64,000 nt of DNA from NCBI GenBank assembly GCA_022495995.1, contig JAFEMH010001484.1, positions 1-64,000 of the forward strand, read 5' to 3'. This document shows, piece by piece, positions 11,100 to 21,330 of the stretch. A program made the position numbers and the translations under genes. Numbering within the stretch: position 1 is the stretch's first letter; every line of letters begins with the position of its first letter. This DNA comes from Adenophora triphylla var. japonica. Lineage: Eukaryota; Streptophyta; Magnoliopsida; Asterales; Campanulaceae. The notes under the pieces are model-generated. The model saw only the letters and a program-made list of their open reading frames with translations. It was not told the origin of the DNA and made no database searches.

Positions 11100-12772
11100 G
11101 ATGGCGGTACCACCGGCACAAACTATGAATGATTTCCTGAGACCTAGGGTAGACACATCTACCTCTTGCATAGTCTTTGTCCGATGCAGCCAAAAATTTA
11201 GAGGTCAAAGGACAATACTTTGCCATGTTGCCAAGCTTTCAAGGATTGCCTGGCGAGGATGCACTCGCGTTCCTTAAAGAGTATATTATTGTTGTTGCTC
11301 AATTTTTGTTAAGACGAGGAGTGAGCGAGGAGCAAATTAGGCGAAGTGTTTTCCTTACACTCTTAAGGGAGTGGCTAAAACATGGTTGCTGAGGCTTGCA
11401 CCGAGCAGCATTAGTACTTGGGTAGAATTGCAAGATGTGTTCCTTAAAAGATATTACCCACATCATCTGTTGGCTAGCTTTAGACAGAAATTGATGACAT
11501 TTTCCCAAGATGTGGGGGAGCCCTTTCATGAGGCATGGGAAAGATTTAATACGATGATAATGCAATGTCCCCATCATAATTTCACACTACCCTCACCGAA
11601 CCAAGCCTTCTATGATGGCTTGAATGACAATGGTCAATCAATGGTTGGACAATCTTCTTTGGAGGCTCAATTGGAGCCAAGACCCGGATGAGACTAAGGC
11701 TTTATTTGAGATGTTGAGTGCTAATTCTCAACAAAAGAGTTCGAGGGGTAGAGACAAGGGGGTATTAGATTTGGCCCTCTTGATAATCTTTCTAAGCAAA
11801 TTGCGAGTCTTGAGTAGTAAATTTGATAAATTGACTGCCTGTGGCACTTCTGTTGGTGCCAATGTTATTACTGATTATTGTACAAATTGTGGTTTATCAT
11901 CTCATGTGACTAATATGTGTCCAAGTGCAGCAAATTTCTTGTATAATCCTGAACAGGCACATGCTTTCAATGGATATGCACAGGCCACCACCCCAAGGCA
12001 ACCAATATGGCAACTACAATCCATGGGGTGGCTATCATAATCAGCAAGTGAAACCTCTTCATGTGCCACCACCTGGACAACATGATAAAGAGCCTTGGGA
12101 GCTGGCAGTCCAGCAGTTAAGAATGGAGATGCAGCAAAGTAATAGAAATACAGATGCTGCTTTTGAAAAGATGGGCACACAAGTAGAGCAGCTTGTGAAG
12201 GTTGCCCAAGAGTTGATGAAAGAGAAGAACCCACCTGAGCAAGCAAAGTCAATCACAACAGTGTGGGATGAAAGTGAGGAAATTGAGGAGGTATTTCTAT
12301 CTTCTCTTGATAATTTTGATTGTTTTGATAATAATGATAAGGTTAATGAGGATGAGAGTGGGGAGATTCAACATGTATTTTCTACATTAAATTTAGAAAC
12401 CCCTCTCCCTAATGTTGTGAAAACCACACCCCCGAGAGGTGTGGAGTTTGAAAAGGTTAAACATGTTCAAAAAGACCCCGGATGCTTTACTATACCAATT
12501 TCTTTAGGGGGTCAAAATTTTAAAGGTTTGTTGGATCTTGGGGCAAGTGTCAATGTGATGCCCTTTCATGTTTTTAGAAGTTTGGGGGTATGTGAGTTGA
12601 AACCACCCATGAGAGACTTGCAATTGGCGGATCTCTCAATCAAAAGACCTTTAGGGGTTATTGAAGGGGTGTTGGTTAAAATTGATAAAATCATTATCCC
12701 TATTGACTTTTATGTGATGTGTATGGAGGGATCAAGTGAGGAACAACTGAAAACTCCCATTCTACTTGGGGT
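11100..12772 (+). pseudogene. Athila-like gag and aspartic protease, frameshifted
   Basis: Gag forms the particle core and the protease would process it. Gag signatures: AKTWLLRLAPSSISTW near 11371, FLKRYYPHH, and FHEAWERFNTMIMQCPHH, the usual plant gag core. A zinc knuckle CTNCGLSSHVTNMC (CX2CX4HX4C) lies at about 11880-11921. The 331-codon frame at 11925-12920 then runs through a Gln-rich linker, an acidic stretch and the protease (GLLDLGASVNVMPF near 12525; the catalytic triad here reads D-L-G rather than D-T/S-G). Frameshifts occur near 11385, 11690 and 12000. Coding stops at TPILLG (12752-12771), where the sequence switches to palindrome-rich DNA. Family assignment is firm; the copy is dead. 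Confidence 0.85.
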
Positions 12773-13543
12773 GTTGGTGGCTTGGGCACGACTCGTGAGC
12801 ACGAGTGAAAATAAGGGGCACGACTCGTGCCAAATAGCACGACTCGTGCTAAAGTCAGATTCAAAACAGCAGTTCCCCAAAATTTGTTGTAGTCGTGCCC
12901 TATTTCTTTTTCTCCCATAGCACCGCCGCCCTCCCCTTTTCTCTCTCTACCCTAATTTCAAAACTCTTCCTCTCCCTCTCTAAAAATTCCCTACCCAAAT
13001 CCCAAATCCTCCATTCCTAACCCTCAAAAATCCCTTCCCCACTATAATTAGCCTACCCTAAACCAAAAATCATCCCCCAAAATTCTTCCTTTTTGGTGGT
13101 TTCTTTGAAGAAAAAATTGGAGCTTTGAAGGGTGAAGTGGGTTTGCTAATTGCTTGGAGTAGGGGTAGATTGGAGCAAATTCCTTCGGTGTGTGGTGTTA
13201 CATTGTTCTTCTCCATCTTCTCCGGGCTTCTTCTCAGATTCCGGCGACTTCTCCGGCCAATTTTCCGGCCAAGTGTTCCGGCGACCTCAACTGTTCAGAT
13301 GTAATTCTTTTTCAGTGCCCTCTGTTGTTTTGAAGTGTGATTGGTTGTTGATTGGTGAAGTTTTGAAGGAAGGTTGGATTGTGTTGGATTATCATTATTT
13401 ATTTCAAATATTGTGTTGTTGGAAGATAGTGGGATTGTTTGGCCATTGCTAGTGTTTTGCAAATATTCTGTGTGAGTGGAGAAGGGGTGATATTGGTTTG
13501 GTATTGTTCTTGTGTGGCCAAGTTGTCTGTGTGTTGATTATTT
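12773..13543 (+). other. Spacer between the protease break and the 3' ORF
   Basis: No convincing gene. The left part holds the GCACGACTCGTGC palindromes. The middle (12900-13100) is pyrimidine-rich, resembling a plant 5' leader. The right part (13080-13540) has homology to 1480-1860 of the left arm. A short open stretch at 13150-13452 shows no recognisable domain. Confidence 0.5.
12786..12850. repeat. Cluster of GCACGACTCGTGC palindromes at the recombination junction
   Basis: Copies at 12786-12799 (imperfect), 12817-12831 (GGCACGACTCGTGCC) and 12836-12850 (AGCACGACTCGTGCT); a half copy follows near 12890. The same core recurs inside LTR 2 at 16276-16413. The arms pair around one central base. 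Confidence 0.85.
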
Positions 13544-15102
13544 TTGATTGTGATAATGGGAAGAACAAAAGATAAGGGCAAAGCAGTTGATACTCAGCCC
13601 AAGAAAAGGAGGAACATTGTTATTGAGGAACCTCCCCGAATCCCCGATGACTTTATGGGTCTAACTAAGTTGACGGACTCCCAAAAGAATAAATGGAGAA
13701 ATTTGGCGAATGGAAGGGTTGTTCAAGTGACGAGATTCTTGTGTGAGGATACATTAAGGAAATTGGGACTACATGGTTTGGTTTCAGGATTATTGAACAA
13801 CATTGGATTGGGAGGCTTCTTGGGCAAAAGTGCGGGAGTATACAAGCGAGTGACGCTTGAATTTTTGGCTACTATAGAGAGACGTGAGGAGAATGGGATT
13901 TGGAGTGTGCGCTTTAACACAAATGATATTCCGAGGACTATGTCATATCTTTGCGGACTAGAAATTATTTGGGTGTGAGTGAGCCCCGAGGAGAGTGGTC
14001 AGAGAGAGATAGGACTGTCGAGACATTCTTTTTCGAGTTGACAGGGAAATTTATGCAGAAGCCTTATGTGGTCATGAAATCTCTCTCTCATCCCGCGTGG
14101 AAACTCCTTTATAGGGGTTTATCTATGACCTTCTACGCTAATGGGGAGCCGGCGCAGATGAACGCCCTACAGTTTGCGACTATGGAGTGTGCTTTACCGT
14201 CTAATACTGTGATTCCGGATTGGGTTGATCTGTTTTTCAGGAGGTGTGAGGCGTTGGGTGTTAATGGAAATGGTAACATCCCAGTGGGTGGTATGGTGAC
14301 GTTGCTAGTGGAGAACTTTGTGCGTAATCACCCGCGATCGGTAGGTAATGCAGAGGGGCCTCTATTTTATGATCGGTTCTTCTTATACCGATATGACACT
14401 TTCGAGCGGATCTCTGGGCAGAATGAGGCTTTGACCTTTACTTATGGTGGTGATAGGAGCTTCAGGTGTGCACCGGGAGTGGTATTTCCTGCTGGCCCAT
14501 ATGCTAGAGATTGGAGGATGCCATTTGTGGCAGACATGACATTGAGAGATATGAGGAGAGATATGGGTGAGAGAGTGAGTGATGATGAAGAATAGCAGCA
14601 GCAAGAGCAGTAGGGTGATGAGCAGCAGGGTGGTGAGGACCATCAGATGAGAGAGCCATTTCAGGCTGGGACCAGTGGAGGCTTTGCAGGCCATGGGCAG
14701 GATCAGTCGAGGATGGCAGGAGCCTTTGATTATTGGGGTGATATGAGAGCATATTTAGATGCTCAGTACCAGAGAGATGCGGAGGAGAGAGAGAGGAGAT
14801 ACAGAGAGGAGCGTGAGGCTAGGGAGGCGCAGAACTTGATGTGGCGCACTCGATTTGACTATGTGGATAGGCGATGGGATGCTCAGGATGACAGATTAGA
14901 GGCTGTGGAGGATAGAATAGAGACTATGGGGAGAACGTTACATCAACAGGAGCTTTGGATGCAGCAGCCTGAGCCGAGGCAGAACGAGCCAGTCCCTAAT
15001 GAGCATTTTCAGGAGATGATGAGGAGAGCTGATAGGAGGAGGCAGCGACAGTTGGCCCGAGAGGCTCAGTTTCCAGATGGGGGCTTCTGCCCGAGATATT
15101 GA
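13544..15102 (+). pseudogene. Athila-type 3' ORF (ORF1/env-position protein), broken
   Basis: It starts MGRTKDKGKAVD in a basic N-terminus. It continues with a globular part (RNLANGRVVQVTRF, then YRGLSMTFYANGEP and FFRRCEALGV after a frameshift near 13960) and ends in a highly charged region rich in Arg, Glu and Gln (14770-15070) that should form coiled coil. Stops at 14595 and nearby 14612 look like CAG to TAG changes in a Gln run. This protein type sits where an env gene would in Athila elements, and plant domain databases list it as an Athila ORF1 or putative plant transposon protein; its function is not known. I see no signal peptide or membrane span. Confidence 0.75.
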
Positions 15103-15863
15103 TGGTACCTATTCTTATACTCTTCCCTTTTACATTTAAACTGTCCTATTTTATTTCTGTGCACACATTGAGGACAATGTGGAGTTTAAGTGTGGGGGAA
15201 GGGCGGTGCCTTTGTACTGTATGTATATATTTAAAAAAAAATAATAAATAAAAAATTGAAAAAAAAAAAATAAATAAAAAAAAAATAGAGTGGCTAAGTG
15301 AAAACCCGAAAGGGCACTTAGGCAAAAGGTGAGAATTTGAGCGAACACATCCTTATTCACCGGTGTGGAGACATAAGGGGGAGTTAGGAGTTCGGGTAGG
15401 ATCATTTTTTTGGAGATGGAGGTTCGGGATTAGAGGCGTTAGGATAGAAATCCTCGTGCACCTTGGAGTAATAAGGGGGGTTGGAGAATAGCACGAGGTA
15501 AGTTTTTGTTGAGCATTTCTTTCACTTAACATTAACTTTTGATCGAGGGTGTACTTAATGTAGTGTGAGCAAGTGTGGGGGAAAGTTTAGGACATTTTAG
15601 TTCCCCCCACTATCCTTGAGAGGGCCCTTGTTTGGACGTTCATTTTGTCATGGAGTTTGATGTCAAGCTAGGGCCATTGATTTTCGTTTGGGGAGTTTTA
15701 TGGAGACGGAGTTTTGTACACTCCGGTATCATTGTATTTGATTAGTATTGGTGGTTAGAGGAGGCTAGGTATCATTTTCTCCCGCACATCTGTTTTAGAC
15801 CAATTTTAGATTGGAGTTAGGATATTACTCAGGGACGAGTAATGGTCTAAGTGTGGGGGAATT
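15103..15863 (+). other. 3' noncoding region with three polypurine-tract copies
   Basis: AAGTGTGGGGGAA occurs at about 15188-15200, 15568-15580 and 15849-15861. Only the last abuts an LTR and should be the true plus-strand primer. An A/T-rich stretch at 15232-15290 and the GTGGCTAAGTGAAAACCCG block follow the first copy. No gene. Confidence 0.75.
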
Positions 15864-17359
15864 TGATGAGCGGATTTGATACATATATTTTGCCTATGTT
15901 TTCGGATTATTTACAATGATTTTTGATGTATTTAGTTTAGTTTTGATGTATTTGAGTGACATTTTGTTATGTGAGGTTGTGTGAGAAAACAATGATCTTT
16001 GAGGTGATTCTTGGCTTTTTATTTGTATTTGGTTGTGAAATCTTGTGGAGCGTGCTAGTTCATTGTCAGTGGAAAAAGGGCAGCAAATTGGTCGAGGTTC
16101 GAGCTCGGGGTCAATTATGGTCAAGGGATGAAGGCCAGGTCAAAGCTGAGTCAAAGTGGGGTAATTCTGTATTTGGCACGAGTGGAGCACGACTGAAGAA
16201 GGCCAGAGCACGACTTGGGAACGAATGGAGTCAAGCCAAATCAAGCAAGCTATTCAGAACGAGTGGACCATGGGAGCACGACTCGTTCTCACGAGTGACA
16301 GCCAAGGTGATTTCAAGCAAAGGCACTCAGAACGAATGGAGGGGTCTGGCACGAGTCGTTCTCACGGCCCAGGCCGAAGGGCACGACTCGTGCTAATTAT
16401 CACGACTCGTGCCAGGACGCGTATTGTGACGTCAGCAAGGATTTTAAAGCAGATTTTGGTGGATTTTCTTAAATTCCTTTCCTAGTTTATTAAGGATTGC
16501 ATGAGGACTATATATTTTCCTACTATTATCATTATTAGGTACCTTTTGTTATTTTTTTCTTGCCTAGGCTTTTGAAGGATTTGGAGGATTTCGGATTTTG
16601 AAGGTTTTTTGCTCTTTTTCTAGGTTTGATGCATTGTTATTATTATTCATACTTTGTGGTTGTGATCATGAATATGAGTAGCTAATTTTCCTTTTCATGG
16701 ATTGGATGTAGTAATTGAGGAACCTCTATGCTAATTCAAGTTTGAATTCTTCCAAACTCTCTCATTCTTGTTTGATGAATTAAATTATCATTCTCTTATT
16801 TGTTTTAGACTGTTGCACTATCGTGGACAGTTTATTTAAAGCACCCTAATTCATCAATTAGGTTGGATTGTTGACCTACCGGAATACAATACAACCTAGA
16901 CTCATATATTTCTTGTGAACTTAATGAATTTCTTGAATGTTATTTTGACCTACCGGAATTGATAACAAGATAGAAATATTGGGGTTGCAATTCGCACACC
17001 AAACGTCCCAACCCTTAACCAAGTTAAAGAGTCTTTGAATGAGATTGTATTTTTCTTATCAAAATCATTAGCATAGAGGGGATACAAGTATGAAATCCAA
17101 TCCGTGAATTTCTTTGATCTGATTTAAATCCTAGTTTATTGCTTTCTTGTTTTCTTGAATTAAATAGTTAATTTCTTGCTTTAATATTTTAGTTAATAAT
17201 CCAAATCAAAAACCCCCATTTTGTTACTTTTAGCATTAATTAAATTTACTTGTTAAATCACATAAGTCTCTGTGGTTCGACCCTTACTATTGTACATTGC
17301 TACTTCGGTGACTTGTACACTTGCAAGGTTTTTATTACACAGTGGAATTTTCTCCATCA
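15864..17359 (+). repeat. Athila-like LTR 2 (1496 bp), 3' LTR
   Basis: It starts TGATGAGCGG directly after the polypurine tract and ends TCTCCATCA. Its last 120 bases resemble those of LTR 1 (TCTCTGTGGTTCGACCC, CTTGCAAGGTTTTTATTACA). After the end there is no primer site; the next bases (ACTTT) run straight into Tat gag, so it is a 3' LTR sitting in the T element. Confidence 0.85.
16276..16413. repeat. Cluster of GCACGACTCGTGC palindromes inside LTR 2
   Basis: Full copies at 16381-16393 (GCACGACTCGTGC) and 16401-16413 (CACGACTCGTGCC). Diverged copies lie at 16276-16300 and 16350-16375, and half copies around 16178-16215. Same core as the cluster at 12786-12850. Confidence 0.85.
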
Positions 17360-19515
17360 ACTTTGCTCTTCAACCTTTGTCCAAGGAACTGAGAGACAGT
17401 CGACCTCCTGCTGGATTTAGGTTGCCCCTTCTAGAGAAGTATTCAGGGTCAACCAACGTAAAAAGTCATATAGCACATCTGGAAGCCACAATGTGCTTTG
17501 TCGCCAATGAGGACGACAATATGTGTAAAGCCCTCATAAGCACACTCACTGGGGCAGCCCTAACCTGGTTCAATGGTTTGGCAGCTGGTAGCATCTCCAC
17601 CTGGACGTGTTTCAGGACGAAGTTCCTAGATCGCTTCTCGACTGCTGGAGCTCGAAAGGTGACAGTTACTGATCTAAGCAACTTGGTGCAAGCTAAAAAT
17701 GAAAGCTCAATGAGCTACTTCACCAAGTTCAAGGAGATGGTGGATAAGATCGAGGAAGATCTCACTGACAGGGAAGTTATCAACTGCTTCAAGAATGGTA
17801 TTTCCTCGGCAGACATGGATTATGAACTCACGGTTCAGATCACAACTCGACAAGAGTTGTTCGAAAAGGTTTACAACGTCGCACTGGCCGAGGAAAGGAA
17901 GGAAAAGATAAATGGGAAAAGCCCCAAGGTGGAGGTTGCTGATGACAAGAAGGACTCCAACAAGAATGGAGGAAACAATAAAAATGGCAAGAACAGGACA
18001 AGGGCGACAGAGAAGGTGCCCGAGACTTTCACTCCCCTAACGGTGAGTCGAACTGAAATTATGAATGCGGTCGAGCTGGCCCCACCTGCCCCAATGAACC
18101 CAGGCAACAAGTTCAGACGGGACAATAGCAAGTACTGTGATTACCACAAAGACACGGGTCATCTCACGAAGGATTGCTTAGGCTTGAAGCGCATTATCCA
18201 AAGAATGGTCGAACAGGGAAGACTCGACGCATACGTGAAGAGGCCTCAAACTGGTGGAGGCGAGCAGCCTGCAGGTGGACAACAAGGACCGAGGCAACCT
18301 AGATTGAACTTGGGGGTCATTACAGAGCAAGCCAGTAACACCGCCATCAAGCACAAAATTTTTCAGCTCAACAAGGCCCCACATGTGCCTCCAAGGAGAG
18401 ATGTCAGAGATGATGTAATCAGCTTCTACCCCCATGAATTGGCAACCAATATGGCGGCTAGGGAGAAAGTTCTCGTCATCCCAGGTCTCATAGACGGATG
18501 TACGACGAGCAGACTCCTGGTCGACACGGGGGCCTGTAAAGATATTTTGTTCTACAAGACCTTCCTGGAGATGGGTCTTAATGACGAGCAGCTGGAAAGA
18601 TATGATGGCAGGTTGGAGGGTTTCACCAACCATCGAGTTGACGCCAAAGGACAGATTGAGCTCGACGTCGACCTTGGCCAGCACCCCCACAGGGTAGTAT
18701 CGAAGGTACAATTTATTGTGATAGATGTGAACAGTGATTACGCTGCTATACTTGGTATTCCAGGTCAGGTCGTGCTTGGAATGGTGGCATCAATCCCTCA
18801 TCAGCGAGTCAAGTTCCCCACACCTGCTGGAGTAGAATGTGTACAAGGCACAGCTCGAGCCTACTTGGATCATGTTCTCAGAGAAAGAAAGAAAAGGGAG
18901 TTAGAAATTGAGACTGCAGATGGTTACTTGAAGCTGTCCCAGTCAGTCACCAAAACTACCCGACTGTCAACGATCACCAATGTGGAAGAGTCGACCTATC
19001 GCTCAAAGGACGAGGTCATGATTGAGTCGACACGTCACTCTGAAACCACAACGGTCGATCCAGATGTAGTTATGGTCGACCAAGTCCTCATAGGCAACCT
19101 ATGCCTCCAGATCGACAATAACTCGGGGGCCACCACCAGCGAGGTTGCAGATAAACTGGATGATATGATAGCTGAGGAAGCTCCACACCTGGGGACCGAG
19201 GAGAGAAAAAGAGTTAGGGAGATCATCATTGAGACTCTGCAGTTCAGAGATGGTCCAGAGCTGGAGGCTGTGGATGAGCTAGAATCAGTAGTCACCAACC
19301 CTTCCTACCCCGACCAAAAAATTCAGATTGGGAAACAATTGTCAGCTGAGGAAAGGCTGGAAATCATCGAGCTACTCAAGGGGAGCAATGATGTCTTCGC
19401 ATGGAGAGTAGAAGACATGAAGGGAATCAAGGAAGAGGTCGCCGTTCACAGACTTGAAGTCAACCCGACCATAAAGCCTAGACCTCAAAAATTGAGAAGT
19501 TTTGCTCGCGATAAG
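17360..19515 (+). pseudogene. T gag, protease and N-terminal edge of RT
   Basis: About 718 codons are open here. The M-containing start of the longer frame at 17272 lies inside LTR 2, so the real gag start is lost. Gag core: AALTWFNGLAAGSISTW, then SYFTKFKEMVDKI. Zinc finger CDYHKDTGHLTKDC (near 18136-18177), the Tat variant with His in place of the second Cys. Protease active site LLVDTGACKDILF near 18513-18552, with an AILGIPG flap region. The RT entry is the HRLEVNPTIKPRPQK stretch near 19450. Coding continues in frame after R (…RDK, then EEAIKAEV at 32297). No internal stop, which is surprising given the stops downstream. Confidence 0.88.
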
Positions 19516-21309
19516 TGTAAGTACCCAAATCTGGCTCATGCCATCCAGTTAAGTTTCCCGGCAATTCCCCGGATTTTCCTAAAGTTCAGAGGCGATTTGG
19601 AAACTTTTCCAAACCTTCCGAGGGGCAAAGGACTTGCTAGGAATTAAAATTCCACGTAGTCTTTCGCTGGAAAAGACCTTCTAGAAGGCCACCTTGCATG
19701 TTTCTAGAAAAATCTGGGTCGGCAGCAAATGTAGCCACGCGGCCTCTTTTGCCGCAAATGAAGCCATGCGGCCTCTTTCGCTGACCTTCTAGAATTCCAC
19801 CTTGCATGTTTCTAGAAAAATGCAGGTGGTCGGCAAATGTAGCCATGCGGCCTCTTTTGCCGCAAATGAAGCCATGCGGCCTCTTTCGCCGACCTTCTAG
19901 AATGCCACCTTGCATGTTTCGGAAAAATGGGTCGGCAAAGAATGTAGCCACGCGGCCTCTTTTGCCGCAAATGAAGCCACGCGGCCTCTTTCGCCTTTTT
20001 CCAGCAGCCTATAAATAGAGGCCTCCTCTACCCATTTTAGACACACAAAAATCATCCACCATCACACATAATACGTAAAATACACTCCCAAGAGCTGCTG
20101 GAAGTTCAAGAAGGTGAAGAAGAAGGCCAAGAAGCCACCTCCCTCCTCCTTGAAGATCCCAAGATCAACTCCTCCTCCTAGCTCCATCCAAAGAAGAAGA
20201 GGAAGCCATTGGTAACTTCGCACACCCTAACCTTGCATCCTAATTGCTCTATGTGATTCTAATTACTCATTGCATTTCATATATTGCATATTATCTTGCT
20301 TGGGACTTGGTAGATTAAAGATCATATCTTTATACCCCCCCTTCCCCTTTGCATGCATTAGACATCCTTTGTCATTAAAAATGTAGTCTTTATCCATAAA
20401 GGTGCATCCTTTGCACCTAAAACCCCCATTTTCCAATAAAAATGTCATCTTTATGCATCCTTTGCATATAAAAATACAATCTTTTTCAATAAAAATGCAT
20501 CCTTTGCATAAAAATCATGTCTTTACATTCAAAATGCATCCTTTGCAATAAAGATCACTTCTTTAAATCAAAAAGCATCCTTTGCAACCCAAAAATGTCA
20601 TCTTTTCATTAAAGTGTCATTTTAACATACATTCCCCCCATTCCCCCATTAGCAACCTAGGAACGGACCGGTGTAAAAGATCATATCTTTACATCGTTCC
20701 TTCCATTAAAGGTTCCATATTTCTTTAGAAAGGGACAACCTTGAACCCTATATCTCCAATTATCGCTTAAGAAAGAGTATGAAGCATCTATACAAGCTCG
20801 ACCGTCTTAAAGCGTAGGATTGATGGGCTAAGGACCTTCCTTTTCTAAAGAACCTCATCTTTGACCATAAAGAGAGTCATTCTCTCGATCACGCAAGTCC
20901 CGAGGGTCCCGAGGCTAAAAATGCGATGATCACAAGTCACAAGATGAGGGCGGGATCATAATCCCGAATACATAAATTCCAAGAAATCCCGAGCGACAAC
21001 CAACAAATGGTTTGTACGTCCGGAAGACGACTTGGGACATTCCCTCCTTATTTTCAAACACATGCACACAAGAAAGCACGCAAGCAAGCACGATTAATGA
21101 AATCATGGGAGACTTGCTCCGGCAAGGCACCTTGGGTGAACGCCAAACGTTCTTCCCAAGGGGTAACTTAACCTCCGAACCCATAAAACCTTTTTTTCAA
21201 AGTTTTGAGGTAATCAAAATGGCGTGGCGACTCCGTTTTTCAAATTAAACCGGATGTCTTCAAACTCGCGTGAATCCAACAGAAACAGAATTTGGGCACC
21301 ACATTCACA
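19516..21309 (+). repeat. R 5' LTR
   Basis: 1794 bp. It contains three 108-bp tandem copies starting at about 19675, 19783 and 19891 (each with GTAGCCACGCGGCC-type words), a TATA box, then many scattered GCATCCTTTGCA words at 20400-20600. It ends CACATTCACA. Confidence 0.95.
20009..20018 (+). promoter_or_regulatory. TATA box of the R 5' LTR
   Basis: CTATAAATAG sits just past the 108-bp repeats; transcription would start near 20040 (ACACACAAAAATC). In the 3' LTR a short deletion changes the same place to CCATAAATAG (about 30991), which may weaken that copy. Confidence 0.7.
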
Positions 21310-21312
21310 GTT

Positions 21313-21330
21313 TGGCGACTCCGTTGGGGA
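21313..21330 (+). other. R primer binding site
   Basis: TGGCGACTCCGTTGGGGA lies three bases past the LTR end. This sequence class is the one found in Ogre-type elements, usually attributed to a tRNA-Arg primer; the exact tRNA match was not tested. Confidence 0.7.

Larger units (their letters stand above)
6946..17359 (+). mobile_element. Right arm: composite Athila-like element ending in a second LTR
   Basis: In order: end of a protease frame and 3' noncoding DNA, LTR 1 (9263-10851), tRNA-Asp primer site, gag-protease (to 12772), an abrupt switch to a 3' region with a 3' ORF, a polypurine tract and LTR 2 (15864-17359). The two LTRs are related (both start TGATG, end CCATCA, and share the TCTCTGTGG.TTCGACCC block near the 3' end) but differ too much to be a pair from one insertion. 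No reverse transcriptase or integrase is present anywhere in the arm. It looks like a recombinant of two subfamilies. Confidence 0.75.

Noticed and set aside
12700..12918. Minus-strand frame over the palindrome cluster
   Set aside because: It crosses a recombination junction and non-coding palindromes; no homology recognised.
13150..13452. Small gene before the 3' ORF
   Set aside because: No domain or start context; the left arm shows the same stretch with frame breaks, so it behaves as leader DNA.
17272..17359. Start of the 791-codon gag frame as a real translation start
   Set aside because: The first 29 codons lie inside LTR 2 of the Athila-like element; the frame continues into gag by chance.
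19515..19647. Gag-pol frame continuing past 19515
   Set aside because: These codons are inside the R LTR and recur at 30496-30627; the true continuation is at 32297.
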